NCBI GenBank assembly: GCA_002414905.1
Contig: DIAY01000046.1
Span: 2,717 to 46,857 of the forward strand
Direction of reading: 5' to 3'
Length of the DNA: 44,141 nucleotides
Source: Holophagales bacterium UBA5066
GTDB lineage: Bacteria > Acidobacteriota > Thermoanaerobaculia > UBA5066
Below the pieces are notes generated by a model. The model searched no databases and was not told the DNA's origin. It saw only the letters and a list, made by a program, of their open reading frames with translations. Made by a program: the position numbers and the translations under genes. Positions 24,153-32,119 of this stretch are shown here, piece by piece (positions within the stretch are counted from its first letter, which is position 1; every line of letters starts with the position of its first letter).

Positions 24153-25309
24153 GATGCCTTCCTCCTTCGAAAAGATGGGTTGTCGGATGCGGGACGGGAA
24201 AAGGTCGCAGCGCGATTCGGCCCGGTCGTGGCGTCCTCCTCGCATCCTCCGGTCGATTCCCGGAGGACGAGGCGGATCGGAAGGACCTCGCGGACCGCGT
24301 TCGAGGCTCCTTCTCCCGAGATCCCGGCGAGAAGGCGGGCCAGCGCCCGCTCGCCGAGAGTCCGGATGTCGAGACGCACCGTCGAGAGCGGCGGGCTCGC
24401 AAAACGGGCTATTGGTATGTCGTCGAATCCGGCCACGGCGATCTCCTCGGGGACCCTGACGCCCGCCCGCCGGAGGGCGAAAAGGACGCCGATCGCCATC
24501 GAGTCGTTCGCCGCGAAGATTGCCGAGGGTCTCGGTGACTGCCGGAGGAGGACCTCTCCCGCGATCCGCCCCGACTCCTCACCGAAGTCCCCCTCGACCT
24601 CGGTCGCCGCATCCGGACCCAGGCCCGCGGCGCGAAGGGCATCCCGGCACCCCCTGCGACGCTGGGCGGCGTCGAAGTTCGAGGCCGGGCCCGTGACGAA
24701 GGCGAGGCGGCGATGACCGAGCCCGAGGAGGTGCGCCACCATGGCCCGTGCCCCGCCCCGGTTGTCGACGTTGATCGCGGCCCGGATCGCGCCTCCCGGC
24801 ACGGAGTTCAGGAAGACGACCGGGAGCGACGGAGGAAGGCAACCCTCGAGGGCCCGCGGGGAGGCGTGGGGCGACATGACGATGACGCCGTCGACCCGCC
24901 CGTGCATCGTGCGCAGGACGTCCCGAGTCTCGGCGACGTCGCTGTGGGACGAGGAGACGAGGACGTGGTAGCCGGCCTGGCGGGCCGACAGGTCGATGCC
25001 GCGGATGACCTCCGAGAAGTACTCGCCCCAGATGTCCGGCAGGACGACGCCGATCGTGCTCGTGCGGTTCGTGATGAGGCTGCGCGCAGCCGCGTTCGGC
25101 GCATACCGCAGGCGCTCGACCTGGGCCTCGACGCGAAGCCGGGTCTCTCTCCTCACGACAGCCGTCCCGTTCACGACGCGGGAGACCGTCGCGACGGAAA
25201 CGCCCGCAGCGCCGGCCACGTCGCGGATCGTGGCATCCGCGGCAGCGGCCGGAGCGGCGCTTCGTCCGGCCTCGCGGGTCCCAGGGGCGGTTCGGCGACT
25301 TCGGCGCAT
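24149..25309 (-). CDS. LacI-family transcriptional regulator of the glucan operon
   Basis: A 386-aa repressor-type protein. A 25-residue Arg/Ala-rich leader precedes the LacI helix-turn-helix (TIRDVAGAAGVSVATVSRVVNG, about 27-48) and hinge helix (YAPNAAARSL), then a periplasmic-binding-like sensor domain (IGVVLPDIWGEYFSEVIRGI, INVDNRGGARAMVAHL, AIFAANDSMAIGVL, VAGFDDIPIARFASPPLSTVR). A basic Ser/Arg-rich tail of about 30 residues follows. It is the first gene of the operon and its TGA overlaps the TonB receptor ATG (ATGA), so it is cotranscribed with its presumed targets. A palindromic operator lies 5 nt before the start codon, implying autoregulation. The inducer is probably a sugar derived from the glucan. 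Confidence 0.93.
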   Translation of the reverse strand: MRRSRRTAPGTREAGRSAAPAAAADATIRDVAGAAGVSVATVSRVVNGTAVVRRETRLRVEAQVERLRYAPNAAARSLITNRTSTIGVVLPDIWGEYFSEVIRGIDLSARQAGYHVLVSSSHSDVAETRDVLRTMHGRVDGVIVMSPHASPRALEGCLPPSLPVVFLNSVPGGAIRAAINVDNRGGARAMVAHLLGLGHRRLAFVTGPASNFDAAQRRRGCRDALRAAGLGPDAATEVEGDFGEESGRIAGEVLLRQSPRPSAIFAANDSMAIGVLFALRRAGVRVPEEIAVAGFDDIPIARFASPPLSTVRLDIRTLGERALARLLAGISGEGASNAVREVLPIRLVLRESTGGCEEDATTGPNRAATFSRPASDNPSFRRRKAS

Positions 25310-25314
25310 CGCTT

Positions 25315-25330
25315 ATGTAATCGTTTACAT
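25315..25330. promoter_or_regulatory. LacI-type palindromic operator at the start of the glucan operon
   Basis: ATGTAA-TCGT-TTACAT: perfect 6-bp inverted half-sites around a central CG, the form expected for LacI-family operators. It ends 5 nt from the regulator's ATG. On the minus strand the proximal half-site (TTACAT) also falls where a -10 box of a leaderless promoter would be, so repressor binding would block the promoter directly. No Shine-Dalgarno sequence precedes the ATG. No second copy was noticed in the window. Confidence 0.8.
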
Positions 25331-25404
25331 GGAAACGCTACTCCCGCGTGCCGGCCGATGTCAACAGGAGATTTTCTTCAGGCCCTCCGCCGGAGCCGCG
25401 GCGC

Positions 25405-25410
25405 GATAAT
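25405..25410 (+). promoter_or_regulatory. -10 box GATAAT of the family-5 binding-protein gene
   Basis: GATAAT ends 9 nt before the GTG at 25420 with no ribosome site between, fitting a leaderless or near-leaderless transcript. It is part of the exact 13-mer GATAATCGGGAAC that also occurs at 9703-9715. Confidence 0.45.
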
Positions 25411-25419
25411 CGGGAACTC

Positions 25420-26943
25420 GTGTCGTACAGGTCCTTCCTCGTCTGCCTTGTCCTCATCGGCGTCCTCGGCGTCTCCTGCCGCCGGGGTGCCGCCCCTTCG
25501 GTACCCGGGCTGGCACGTCTCGCGCCCGGGACTCCCGTACTCTCCCTCGACCCGACGCTCTCCGAGGGAGCGACGTTCTCGGCCCTTTCGAACGTCTTCG
25601 AGCCCCTCGTCGCCTACGACGCCCGACTCCAGATCACCCCCGCCCTCGCGACCCATTGGGCGACCCCGGACGACCTGACCTGGACCTTTACGCTGCGTCC
25701 GGGCGTTCTCTTTCACGACGGAACCCCCTTCGACGCCCCGGCCGTCGTCACCGCCCTCGAACGCGCTCGAAGCAGCCCCGACTCGACCGTCCGCGGCGCC
25801 CTCTGGGCCGCTCGGAAGATGGAGGCAACAGGTTCGCTCGCCCTCCGGATTCGCACTTCCGTCCCCGATGCCCTGCTGCTCCACGAGCTGACGCTCGTGC
25901 TGATCGCCCGCGGCGGGACCCGGGCCGAGGTGGAATCAGCCCCCGTCGGCACCGGCGCCTATCGCGTCGCCTCCTGGAGTCGCGGGGGGGCGCTCGACCT
26001 CGTGGCCTGGGAAAGGTACTGGGCCGGTCCGCCGGCAATCCCCGCCATCCGCATCGCCCCCGTTCCCGCCGGTCTCGACCCGGTCGAGGCGGTCGCTCGC
26101 GGCGAGGCCGACGTCGCCGAGATTCCAGCGATCACCGCCCGGCGGGATCCGCCCCGGGGCGTCCGCTTTTTCTCCTCCCCCGGGCTCACGACCCACTACC
26201 TCTGGATGAACGGGCCGGCCCGCCCCGCCGGGGAGGAGAATCCGTTCTTCGACGTGAGGGTCCGGGCCGCGGTGGCTCTGGCCGTCGATCGTCCGCGTCT
26301 CGCGCTCGAGGCGACGGGAACCGAGGCCACGGCGGCCCTGCAGCTCGTGCCCCCCACGATTGTCGGATACGCCGAAACCCTCCCCGCAGCCCGCATCGAC
26401 CCGGACGCCGCACGTGCCCTCCTCGAGGGTGCGGGCTACCGGCTTCCGATTGCGGCCACCCTGGCCCATCGGTCCGATCCCGAGTCCGCGGCGGTCGCCC
26501 GCCTCCTTCAGGAGATGCTCGACACGGCCGGCTTTCGGGTGACTCTCCGGCCCATGCCCTGGAGCGAGTTCCTCGCCGAGACCCGCGAGGGACGCATCGG
26601 GCTCTTCCTCGGCGGATGGGCGTTCGACACGGCCGATGCCGGGGGCCTGCTCCGGGACTGCGTCCGGAGCCGGTTCGAGGGCGGTGCGACCGGCGTCTTC
26701 AACCCGGGCTTCGTCAACCCTCAGATCGACCGCCTCGTCGACGCGAGCCACTCGGTCTTCATCAGCACGTCGCGCCTGGCCCTGCTCGAGGAGGCGATCC
26801 GGATCACGACGAACGAAGCGCCCCTCGTGCCGCTCTATCACCAGCCTGACACCTGGGTGGTCTCCTCTCGCCTCGACTGGAAGCCCCGCCTCGACGGTCG
26901 GCTCATCGCCTCGGAGATGCGCTTCCTGGCGCGCTCCCCCTGA
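25420..26943 (+). CDS. ABC transporter substrate-binding lipoprotein, family 5 (peptide/oligopeptide type)
   Basis: A 507-aa exported binding protein. A hydrophobic signal ends in GVLGVSC (C20), probably lipidated. The mature protein follows the SBP_bac_5 plan: LDPTLSEGATFSALSNVFEPLV, LTWTFTLRPGVLFHDGTPFDA (the most diagnostic segment), VGTGAYRVASW, YWAGPPAIPAIRIAPV, and VRAAVALAVDR before the C-terminal lobe. The usual ligands are di- or oligopeptides, sometimes oligosaccharides or metal chelates. No permease or ATPase genes follow, so the partners are elsewhere. The GTG start is preferred because the signal peptide begins there and a GATAAT box lies 9 nt upstream. It is divergent from the LacI regulator. 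Confidence 0.9.
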   Translation: MSYRSFLVCLVLIGVLGVSCRRGAAPSVPGLARLAPGTPVLSLDPTLSEGATFSALSNVFEPLVAYDARLQITPALATHWATPDDLTWTFTLRPGVLFHDGTPFDAPAVVTALERARSSPDSTVRGALWAARKMEATGSLALRIRTSVPDALLLHELTLVLIARGGTRAEVESAPVGTGAYRVASWSRGGALDLVAWERYWAGPPAIPAIRIAPVPAGLDPVEAVARGEADVAEIPAITARRDPPRGVRFFSSPGLTTHYLWMNGPARPAGEENPFFDVRVRAAVALAVDRPRLALEATGTEATAALQLVPPTIVGYAETLPAARIDPDAARALLEGAGYRLPIAATLAHRSDPESAAVARLLQEMLDTAGFRVTLRPMPWSEFLAETREGRIGLFLGGWAFDTADAGGLLRDCVRSRFEGGATGVFNPGFVNPQIDRLVDASHSVFISTSRLALLEEAIRITTNEAPLVPLYHQPDTWVVSSRLDWKPRLDGRLIASEMRFLARSP

Positions 26944-27049
26944 GCGCGCACGTCCCGGTCGCGATGGCGCCCGGCCCCGGCTGAGAACGGTACGCAAACC
27001 TCGAAAGCCCGTTCCACCGTACAGTTCCCTCGAAAGAGGGATGAACCCA

Positions 27050-28927
27050 ATGAACGAAACCCGTCCCCGCTCTCTCCCCCGCCGCATGCTCTGCGGCCTC
27101 GGCCGCGGCCTCGACCAGTCCCGTCGCGTCTTCGTCAACGTCCTGTTCCTCGCGATCGTCGTCGGCCTCCTTTCCGCCGTCTTCGCGGGAGGGCCCGACG
27201 TTCCGAAGGGGGGCGCGCTCGTCGTCGCCCCGAAGGGCAACCTCGTCGAGCAGCTCACCGCCCGCTCCCCGCAGGACCTCGTCTCCGGGCTCGCCGGCGG
27301 CGGTCAGGCGGAGACGCTCCTGAGAGACGTCGTCGACGCCCTCGCCGCCGCGAAGGGCGACAAACGGATATCCGCCGTCTACCTGGACCTCGACGAAATG
27401 GGCGGGGCCGGAATGACGGTCCTCGAGGACGTCGCGGCGGCCCTGAAGGACTTCCGCAAGTCGGGAAAGAAGGTCATCGCCGCCGGCGACAACTTCGACA
27501 TGCGCAGCTACTACCTCGCCGCTCAGGCCGACGAGATCCTCCTCAACCCGGACGGAATGGTCCTCATCGAGGGCTTCGGCCGCTACCGGACCTACTACCG
27601 GGACGGGATCGACCGGCTCGGCATCACCTGGCACGTCTTCAGGGTCGGCGAGTACAAGTCCGCCGTGGAGCCCTACCTGAGGGACGACATGTCCCCCGAG
27701 GCGAAGGAAGCCGACCTCGAGTGGATGGGCGACCTCTGGCGGGCCTATCTCTCGGGAGTGGCCACGGCACGGAAGACGACACCGGAGGCGATCACCGCCC
27801 TCGTCGAGGGGCTCCCGGAGAAGCTGAAGGCCGCCGGGGGCAACCCGGCGAAGGTCGCACTCGAAGAAAAGCTCGTCGACCGGCTCGCCGCGCGTGACGA
27901 AGTGCGCAAGCGGATGATCGAGCTCGCGGGAGAGGACGGGAAGTCGAAGTCCTTCAAGCAGGTCTCGATGCCCGACTACCTCGAGGCGCTCGGGGGCGAC
28001 CGGCCCGGCGCGAAGGGCAAGGGCGACAAGGTCGCCATCGTCGTCGCCAAGGGTGAGATCGTCGACGGGACGGCCGGGGCGGGACGCGTCGGCGGCGACT
28101 CGACCGCCGCCCTCATCCGCAAGGCCCGGCAGGACGAGAAGGTCAAGGCGATCGTCCTGCGCGTCGACAGCCCCGGCGGCAGCGCGTTCGCGTCCGAGGT
28201 CATCCGCCGCGAGCTGCAGCTCGCCCGCGACGCGAAAAAACCCGTCGTCGTCTCGATGGGCTCCGTCGCGGCCTCCGGTGGCTACTGGATCTCGACCTCC
28301 GCCGACGAGATCTGGGCGAGTCCCGAGACGATCACCGGCTCGATCGGCATCTTCGGAATGTTCCCGACCATCGAGAAGCCTCTCGCGAAGTACCTCGGCA
28401 TGCACGTCGACGGCGTCGGGACGACGACCTGGGCCGGAGCGCTCCGGATCGACCGCGAGCTGAACCCGAAGGTCGGCGAGGCGGTGCAGTCGATGATCGA
28501 CCACGGGTACGAGGAGTTCCTCGCCCGGGTGAGCAAGGCCCGCAAGATGAGCCGCGACGACGTCGACAAGATCGCGCGGGGCCGGGTCTGGAGCGGGGCG
28601 GACGCCAAGGAGCGCGGCCTCGTCGACAAGCTCGGCGGCCTGACGGAGGCGATCGCCTCGGCAGCGGAAAAGGCGAAGCTCGGAAAGACCTATCAGGTGA
28701 CCTACGTCGAGAAAGACCTGTCCCTCAAGGAGAAGATGCTGGCGAACCTGTCGGTCCGCTCGAGCCGGGTTGCCGCGGCGTTCGGCTACACGCTGGCCCC
28801 CAGCCCGGAGCCGGCAGCAGGGGCTGGAGCCGCCATCCTCCGGGCCGTTGCGAACGAGGCCGACCGTCTCTCCGTCTGGAACGACCCCCACGGCATTTAC
28901 GCCCACTGCTTCTGCGAGCTGAGGTAG
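27050..28927 (+). CDS. sppA: Signal peptide peptidase SppA (67 kDa type)
   Basis: A membrane-anchored serine/lysine protease that degrades cleaved signal peptides. One helix near the N-terminus (VFVNVLFLAIVVGLLSAVFA, about 27-46) is followed by two ClpP-like domains. The catalytic lysine is K203 in GEYKSAVEP and the nucleophile is S409 in SVAASGGYW, the same spacing as in the E. coli enzyme, and ITGSIGIFGM is conserved. The length (625 aa) fits the long two-domain form. The ATG at 27050 is chosen because the GAGGG at 27036-27040 is 9 nt away; the in-frame ATG at 27041 abuts that site. A TACAGT box at 27020-27025 could be the -10. A strong hairpin follows the stop. Confidence 0.93.
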   Translation: MNETRPRSLPRRMLCGLGRGLDQSRRVFVNVLFLAIVVGLLSAVFAGGPDVPKGGALVVAPKGNLVEQLTARSPQDLVSGLAGGGQAETLLRDVVDALAAAKGDKRISAVYLDLDEMGGAGMTVLEDVAAALKDFRKSGKKVIAAGDNFDMRSYYLAAQADEILLNPDGMVLIEGFGRYRTYYRDGIDRLGITWHVFRVGEYKSAVEPYLRDDMSPEAKEADLEWMGDLWRAYLSGVATARKTTPEAITALVEGLPEKLKAAGGNPAKVALEEKLVDRLAARDEVRKRMIELAGEDGKSKSFKQVSMPDYLEALGGDRPGAKGKGDKVAIVVAKGEIVDGTAGAGRVGGDSTAALIRKARQDEKVKAIVLRVDSPGGSAFASEVIRRELQLARDAKKPVVVSMGSVAASGGYWISTSADEIWASPETITGSIGIFGMFPTIEKPLAKYLGMHVDGVGTTTWAGALRIDRELNPKVGEAVQSMIDHGYEEFLARVSKARKMSRDDVDKIARGRVWSGADAKERGLVDKLGGLTEAIASAAEKAKLGKTYQVTYVEKDLSLKEKMLANLSVRSSRVAAAFGYTLAPSPEPAAGAGAAILRAVANEADRLSVWNDPHGIYAHCFCELR

Positions 28928-28939
28928 CGATCCGCAAGC

Positions 28940-28981
28940 GCGCCGTGACCCTGGCCGCTCCGGCGTTCAGGGTCACGGCGC
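28940..28981 (+). terminator. Strong intrinsic-type terminator hairpin after sppA
   Basis: GCGCCGTGACCCTG (28940-28953) is the exact reverse complement of 28968-28981, a 14-bp perfect stem; inside it GCCG (28954-28957) pairs with CGGC (28961-28964). It starts 12 nt after the sppA stop. No U tract follows, so it may be a U-less terminator or a transcript-stabilising structure. Confidence 0.7.
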
Positions 28982-29041
28982 TCCGGCGTACCCTGCGAAG
29001 TACGGTACCCACGGCACGCGACGTGCTAGCGGGCGACAAAG

Positions 29042-30772
29042 ATGATGAAGTCTTCCGGACTCCTTCTCGCGGCGCTCCTCTTGCCGGGAATCGCAGAGCC
29101 GCAGCAGCCGGAGGCGGTCTCCCGCACGGCCGCGTCCGTCGAGCTGAACCTCTTCAACCTCGACGTCGTCGTGACGGACGCCAGGGGCATGCCGGTCCAC
29201 GGGCTGACAGCCGGAGACTTCGAGGTCCGGCACGACGGCAAGCCCGTCAAGGTCACGAATTTCAGCGAGATCCGCGGCGGCAGCCTTCCGCCGGCGGGCA
29301 CGGGAACCCCTGGGCCCACCGGTGCTGCGCCGGGCACGGGCGAAGAGCCCGGAGGCGAACCGGGCGCTTCGCGCCCCCCGAGGCGGATCGTCCTCTTTTT
29401 CGACCGGCTCCAGATTCCGGACGACCACCAGCGAGGAGAGCTTTTCGGCTCGATTCGGGGATTCCTGGAGCAGTCGCTCGAAGAGGGCGACGAGGCGATG
29501 ATCGTCACCTGGAGCCGGTCGATCCGTACGGTCCAGCCGTTCACGGGCGACCCGGACCGGCTCGAGGAGACCCTCCGGTCCATCGAGCGTCAGAGCGGTC
29601 GGATCGCGACCGAGAAGGCGGAGCTCGACATGCTGCGGGCAGAGGATTCCTGGTTCACGAAGCTGGCCGAGGATCCGGCTCCCGGAAGCGGCGCTCGACA
29701 GCAGGTCGTCGGGACGGACTTCGGGGGGTTCATGCCGTCGGCCGAGCTGGCCGCGCAGCAGGCGTACTTCGAGATGAAGTCGAAGACGGCTGCGCTGAAG
29801 GGGCTCACCGCGACCCTCGGCGGTATGGAGGGACGGAAGGTCCTCGTCTTCGTTTCCCACCGCTTCTCACGGTATGCCGGCCTGGAGTTCTTCCTGAAAA
29901 GCCGGTCGGACGTGGCGGACCTGCGCGATCCCCGGACGAAGGAGTTCGACACGAAGAGGCTTCTCGAAGACGTCACCCAGTCGGCGAACGCGAACGGGGT
30001 AACGCTCTATTCGATCCTTCCCGCCGGTCTGGAAGCGCCCCAGGCCTCCGCCGCCGAAACGCTCGGCATCGCCCCGGACGCAACCAGCGGGGTTCTCGGC
30101 GGACGCGAGGATCTCGCGCTGGACAACGAGCGGGAGGCTCTCTCCTTCATCGCCGAGAAGACCGGCGGTGTTGCGGCCGTGGGTGCCGGGAGCGTTTCCG
30201 CCTTCGTCCACCGCGTCTCGGCCGACCTCGACTCCTCGTATTCCCTCGGATACCCCGCGCCGGCCGGCAGAGGGCGGGCCGCGTCCGTCTCGGTGCGCGT
30301 CCGGAGCCGCGACCTGAAGGTGCGCGTGCGCGGCTCCCTCGTGGAGAAGACCCTCGAGGAGCAGATGAAGGACCGGGTCCTCGCGAACCTCTTCAAGCCC
30401 GACGCGCAGGCACGGATCCCGATCCGGGCGACCTCCACGGCGGCGCCGGGACCGAAGGGGAAGTACCGGATTCGCGTGGAGATCCAGATTCCCATCGCCT
30501 CGCTCGTGCTCCTCCCGACCGCGAAGGGGGTGGCAGGGGCGTTCTCGGTCCTCGTAGCGTCCGTCGCACCCGAGGGAGATTTCTCCGAGGTCACCCGGAG
30601 GAGCCAACCCTTCGAGTTCCCGGGCCAGGACCTCGAGACCGCCAAAGCCGGTCACTATACCTACGAGCTCGAGATCGAGAGCGCAGGACCGGATGCACGC
30701 GTCTGCGTGGGTGTCTGGGACGAGAAGGGCAACGACGCCGGGTTCGCGGTCGTGAATCCTTCGGGCTCCTGA
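29042..30772 (+). CDS. VWFA-related domain protein, acidobacterial type (copy 1)
   Basis: A 576-aa exported protein of the TIGR03436-like family. A signal peptide (MMKSSGLLLAALLLPGIAEP) is followed by the family N-terminal strand region (VELNLFNLDVVVTDARGMPVHGL, GDFEVRHDGKPVKVTNF). After a Gly/Pro linker (about 85-110) comes the VWA-like domain (RRIVLFFDRLQIPDD). The MIDAS motif DxSxS is not intact: only the first Asp remains in DRLQI, so metal-dependent ligand binding is doubtful. A C-terminal beta region (GHYTYELEIES, CVGVWDEKGNDAGFAVV) follows. The function of the family is unknown. It is clearly paralogous to the gene at 32120-33811. An ATG one codon later (29045) is an alternative start. 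Confidence 0.85.
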   Translation: MMKSSGLLLAALLLPGIAEPQQPEAVSRTAASVELNLFNLDVVVTDARGMPVHGLTAGDFEVRHDGKPVKVTNFSEIRGGSLPPAGTGTPGPTGAAPGTGEEPGGEPGASRPPRRIVLFFDRLQIPDDHQRGELFGSIRGFLEQSLEEGDEAMIVTWSRSIRTVQPFTGDPDRLEETLRSIERQSGRIATEKAELDMLRAEDSWFTKLAEDPAPGSGARQQVVGTDFGGFMPSAELAAQQAYFEMKSKTAALKGLTATLGGMEGRKVLVFVSHRFSRYAGLEFFLKSRSDVADLRDPRTKEFDTKRLLEDVTQSANANGVTLYSILPAGLEAPQASAAETLGIAPDATSGVLGGREDLALDNEREALSFIAEKTGGVAAVGAGSVSAFVHRVSADLDSSYSLGYPAPAGRGRAASVSVRVRSRDLKVRVRGSLVEKTLEEQMKDRVLANLFKPDAQARIPIRATSTAAPGPKGKYRIRVEIQIPIASLVLLPTAKGVAGAFSVLVASVAPEGDFSEVTRRSQPFEFPGQDLETAKAGHYTYELEIESAGPDARVCVGVWDEKGNDAGFAVVNPSGS

Positions 30773-30775
30773 GGC

Positions 30776-32053
30776 TCAGCGGGCCAGCCGGACTCCGGTC
30801 GCCAAGGCGGACAGCGTCACGGCCTGGGGCAGGTGGGTTCCTTCCACCCAGACGATCCGCTGCCGTTTCAGCTGCTCGGAGAGCTCGGCGATCGCGACGT
30901 CGAGCTGGCGAGCGCTGGCGATTTTCCGGCCGCCTCCCCACTGGGCGGCCTCCGGGGAGAGCTTCATCCCGATCGACCAGACGTGCAGCGGCACTCTCAG
31001 CTTCTCGAGGAAACCCATCGCCTCGCCCGGCGTGAGGTGACTGCCGTCCTCGGCCTCGGGGCCCAGGATGAGGACGACCGCCCGACGCCGCTCCTGCCCG
31101 GCGGCGGCGAGTGACGCCACTGCGACTGCATCCGCAAGACGCTGCCCCTTCCGGGTCCAGACGGGGCCGTCGATGAGGCGTCCCGCGATCCAGCTCGTGG
31201 CGCCGTCGACTCGTCCGAGCCGCCGCGAGATCGGGTAGACGTTCGCCACCATCGTCGATTGCGCCGTCATCTGCCCGACGGGAAACAGAAAACAGTATGA
31301 GAAATCGTCCGGCAGGCCCGAGGGGGTCGGGACGACGGGTCTCCGGTACGACCGCCGGAATCTCTCGAGCGCGCTTCCCTCGAAGACGAGAACGACGTCG
31401 GCGGGCCCGTCCTCCACGGCGGCCACCTCGAGCGGGACGCCGTCTTTCTCGAACCAGCCGGCGAGGAGCTCGGGGGGGGGCAGGACCCCGCCCTCGTCGA
31501 GCTCGACGGCGACAGCCGTCATCTCCGTGAAGGCCTCGATCCTCCTCGGTCCCCCGAAGATCGCCTCGGCCGTCGCCCGGACCTCCCCGCCGAAATCGAG
31601 CTCGGCCCGCAGGGAATGAACCTGCTGCGGATCGTGCGCGGGTATCTCGATCCGGGACGGGTCGGTCACCGCAACGGGCTGTTCGTCGAACGTGACCGAG
31701 ATCGAACGCGGAACCTCGCCCGTCAGGCTGCGCCACGTCAGTTGCGCGATCCGCCCCCGGCCTCCTGGTCCCGGCTCGAGAACGAAGCCCGCCTCGGCCG
31801 ATGCCCGAGGCCGGTTCACCCACTGCCGTGCCTGATCGAGCCGCCGGCCCTTCGCGTCAAACGCGACGGCAACGAGCTCGTGTGGGGCGGGATCACACCC
31901 GAGGTCGATCGGCGCCACGAAGGGCGCGCGCAGCTGGGCGATCGGTCGCCCGTCGAGGAAGAGCTCGACCCGGTCCACGCCCGCCCCCGCGGCAAGCTGC
32001 ACGTTGACGATCCCGAAGACGAGCCCGACGAAGAGGGAGACGAACGAAATCAT
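30776..32053 (-). CDS. Exported VWA-like protein of unknown function, between two VWFA-related paralogues
   Basis: A 425-aa protein with an N-terminal signal/anchor (MISFVSLFVGLVFGIVNVQL). An Ig/Big-like segment about a 'displayed' beta-sandwich follows (VDRVELFLDGRPIAQLRAPF), typical of the N-terminal part of acidobacterial VWFA-related proteins. A strand-helix domain from about residue 200 begins ADVVLVFEGSALERFRRSY, where the MIDAS would be DxSxS but is FEGSA. It continues with DAVAVASLAAAGQERRRAVVLILGPEAEDGS and PLHVWSIG. So it looks like another degenerate VWA protein, divergent in sequence from its neighbours. It is convergent with copy 1 (3-nt gap) and divergent from copy 2. A CAGAAT box 13 nt upstream of the ATG at 32053 could serve as a promoter. 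Function unknown. Confidence 0.72.
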   Translation of the reverse strand: MISFVSLFVGLVFGIVNVQLAAGAGVDRVELFLDGRPIAQLRAPFVAPIDLGCDPAPHELVAVAFDAKGRRLDQARQWVNRPRASAEAGFVLEPGPGGRGRIAQLTWRSLTGEVPRSISVTFDEQPVAVTDPSRIEIPAHDPQQVHSLRAELDFGGEVRATAEAIFGGPRRIEAFTEMTAVAVELDEGGVLPPPELLAGWFEKDGVPLEVAAVEDGPADVVLVFEGSALERFRRSYRRPVVPTPSGLPDDFSYCFLFPVGQMTAQSTMVANVYPISRRLGRVDGATSWIAGRLIDGPVWTRKGQRLADAVAVASLAAAGQERRRAVVLILGPEAEDGSHLTPGEAMGFLEKLRVPLHVWSIGMKLSPEAAQWGGGRKIASARQLDVAIAELSEQLKRQRIVWVEGTHLPQAVTLSALATGVRLAR

Positions 32054-32119
32054 GGCTCTCCATCGTATTCTGCCGAGGACGGCGCGGTCCGGCATGCAAG
32101 GTGCGCACCGGCGGTGAAC

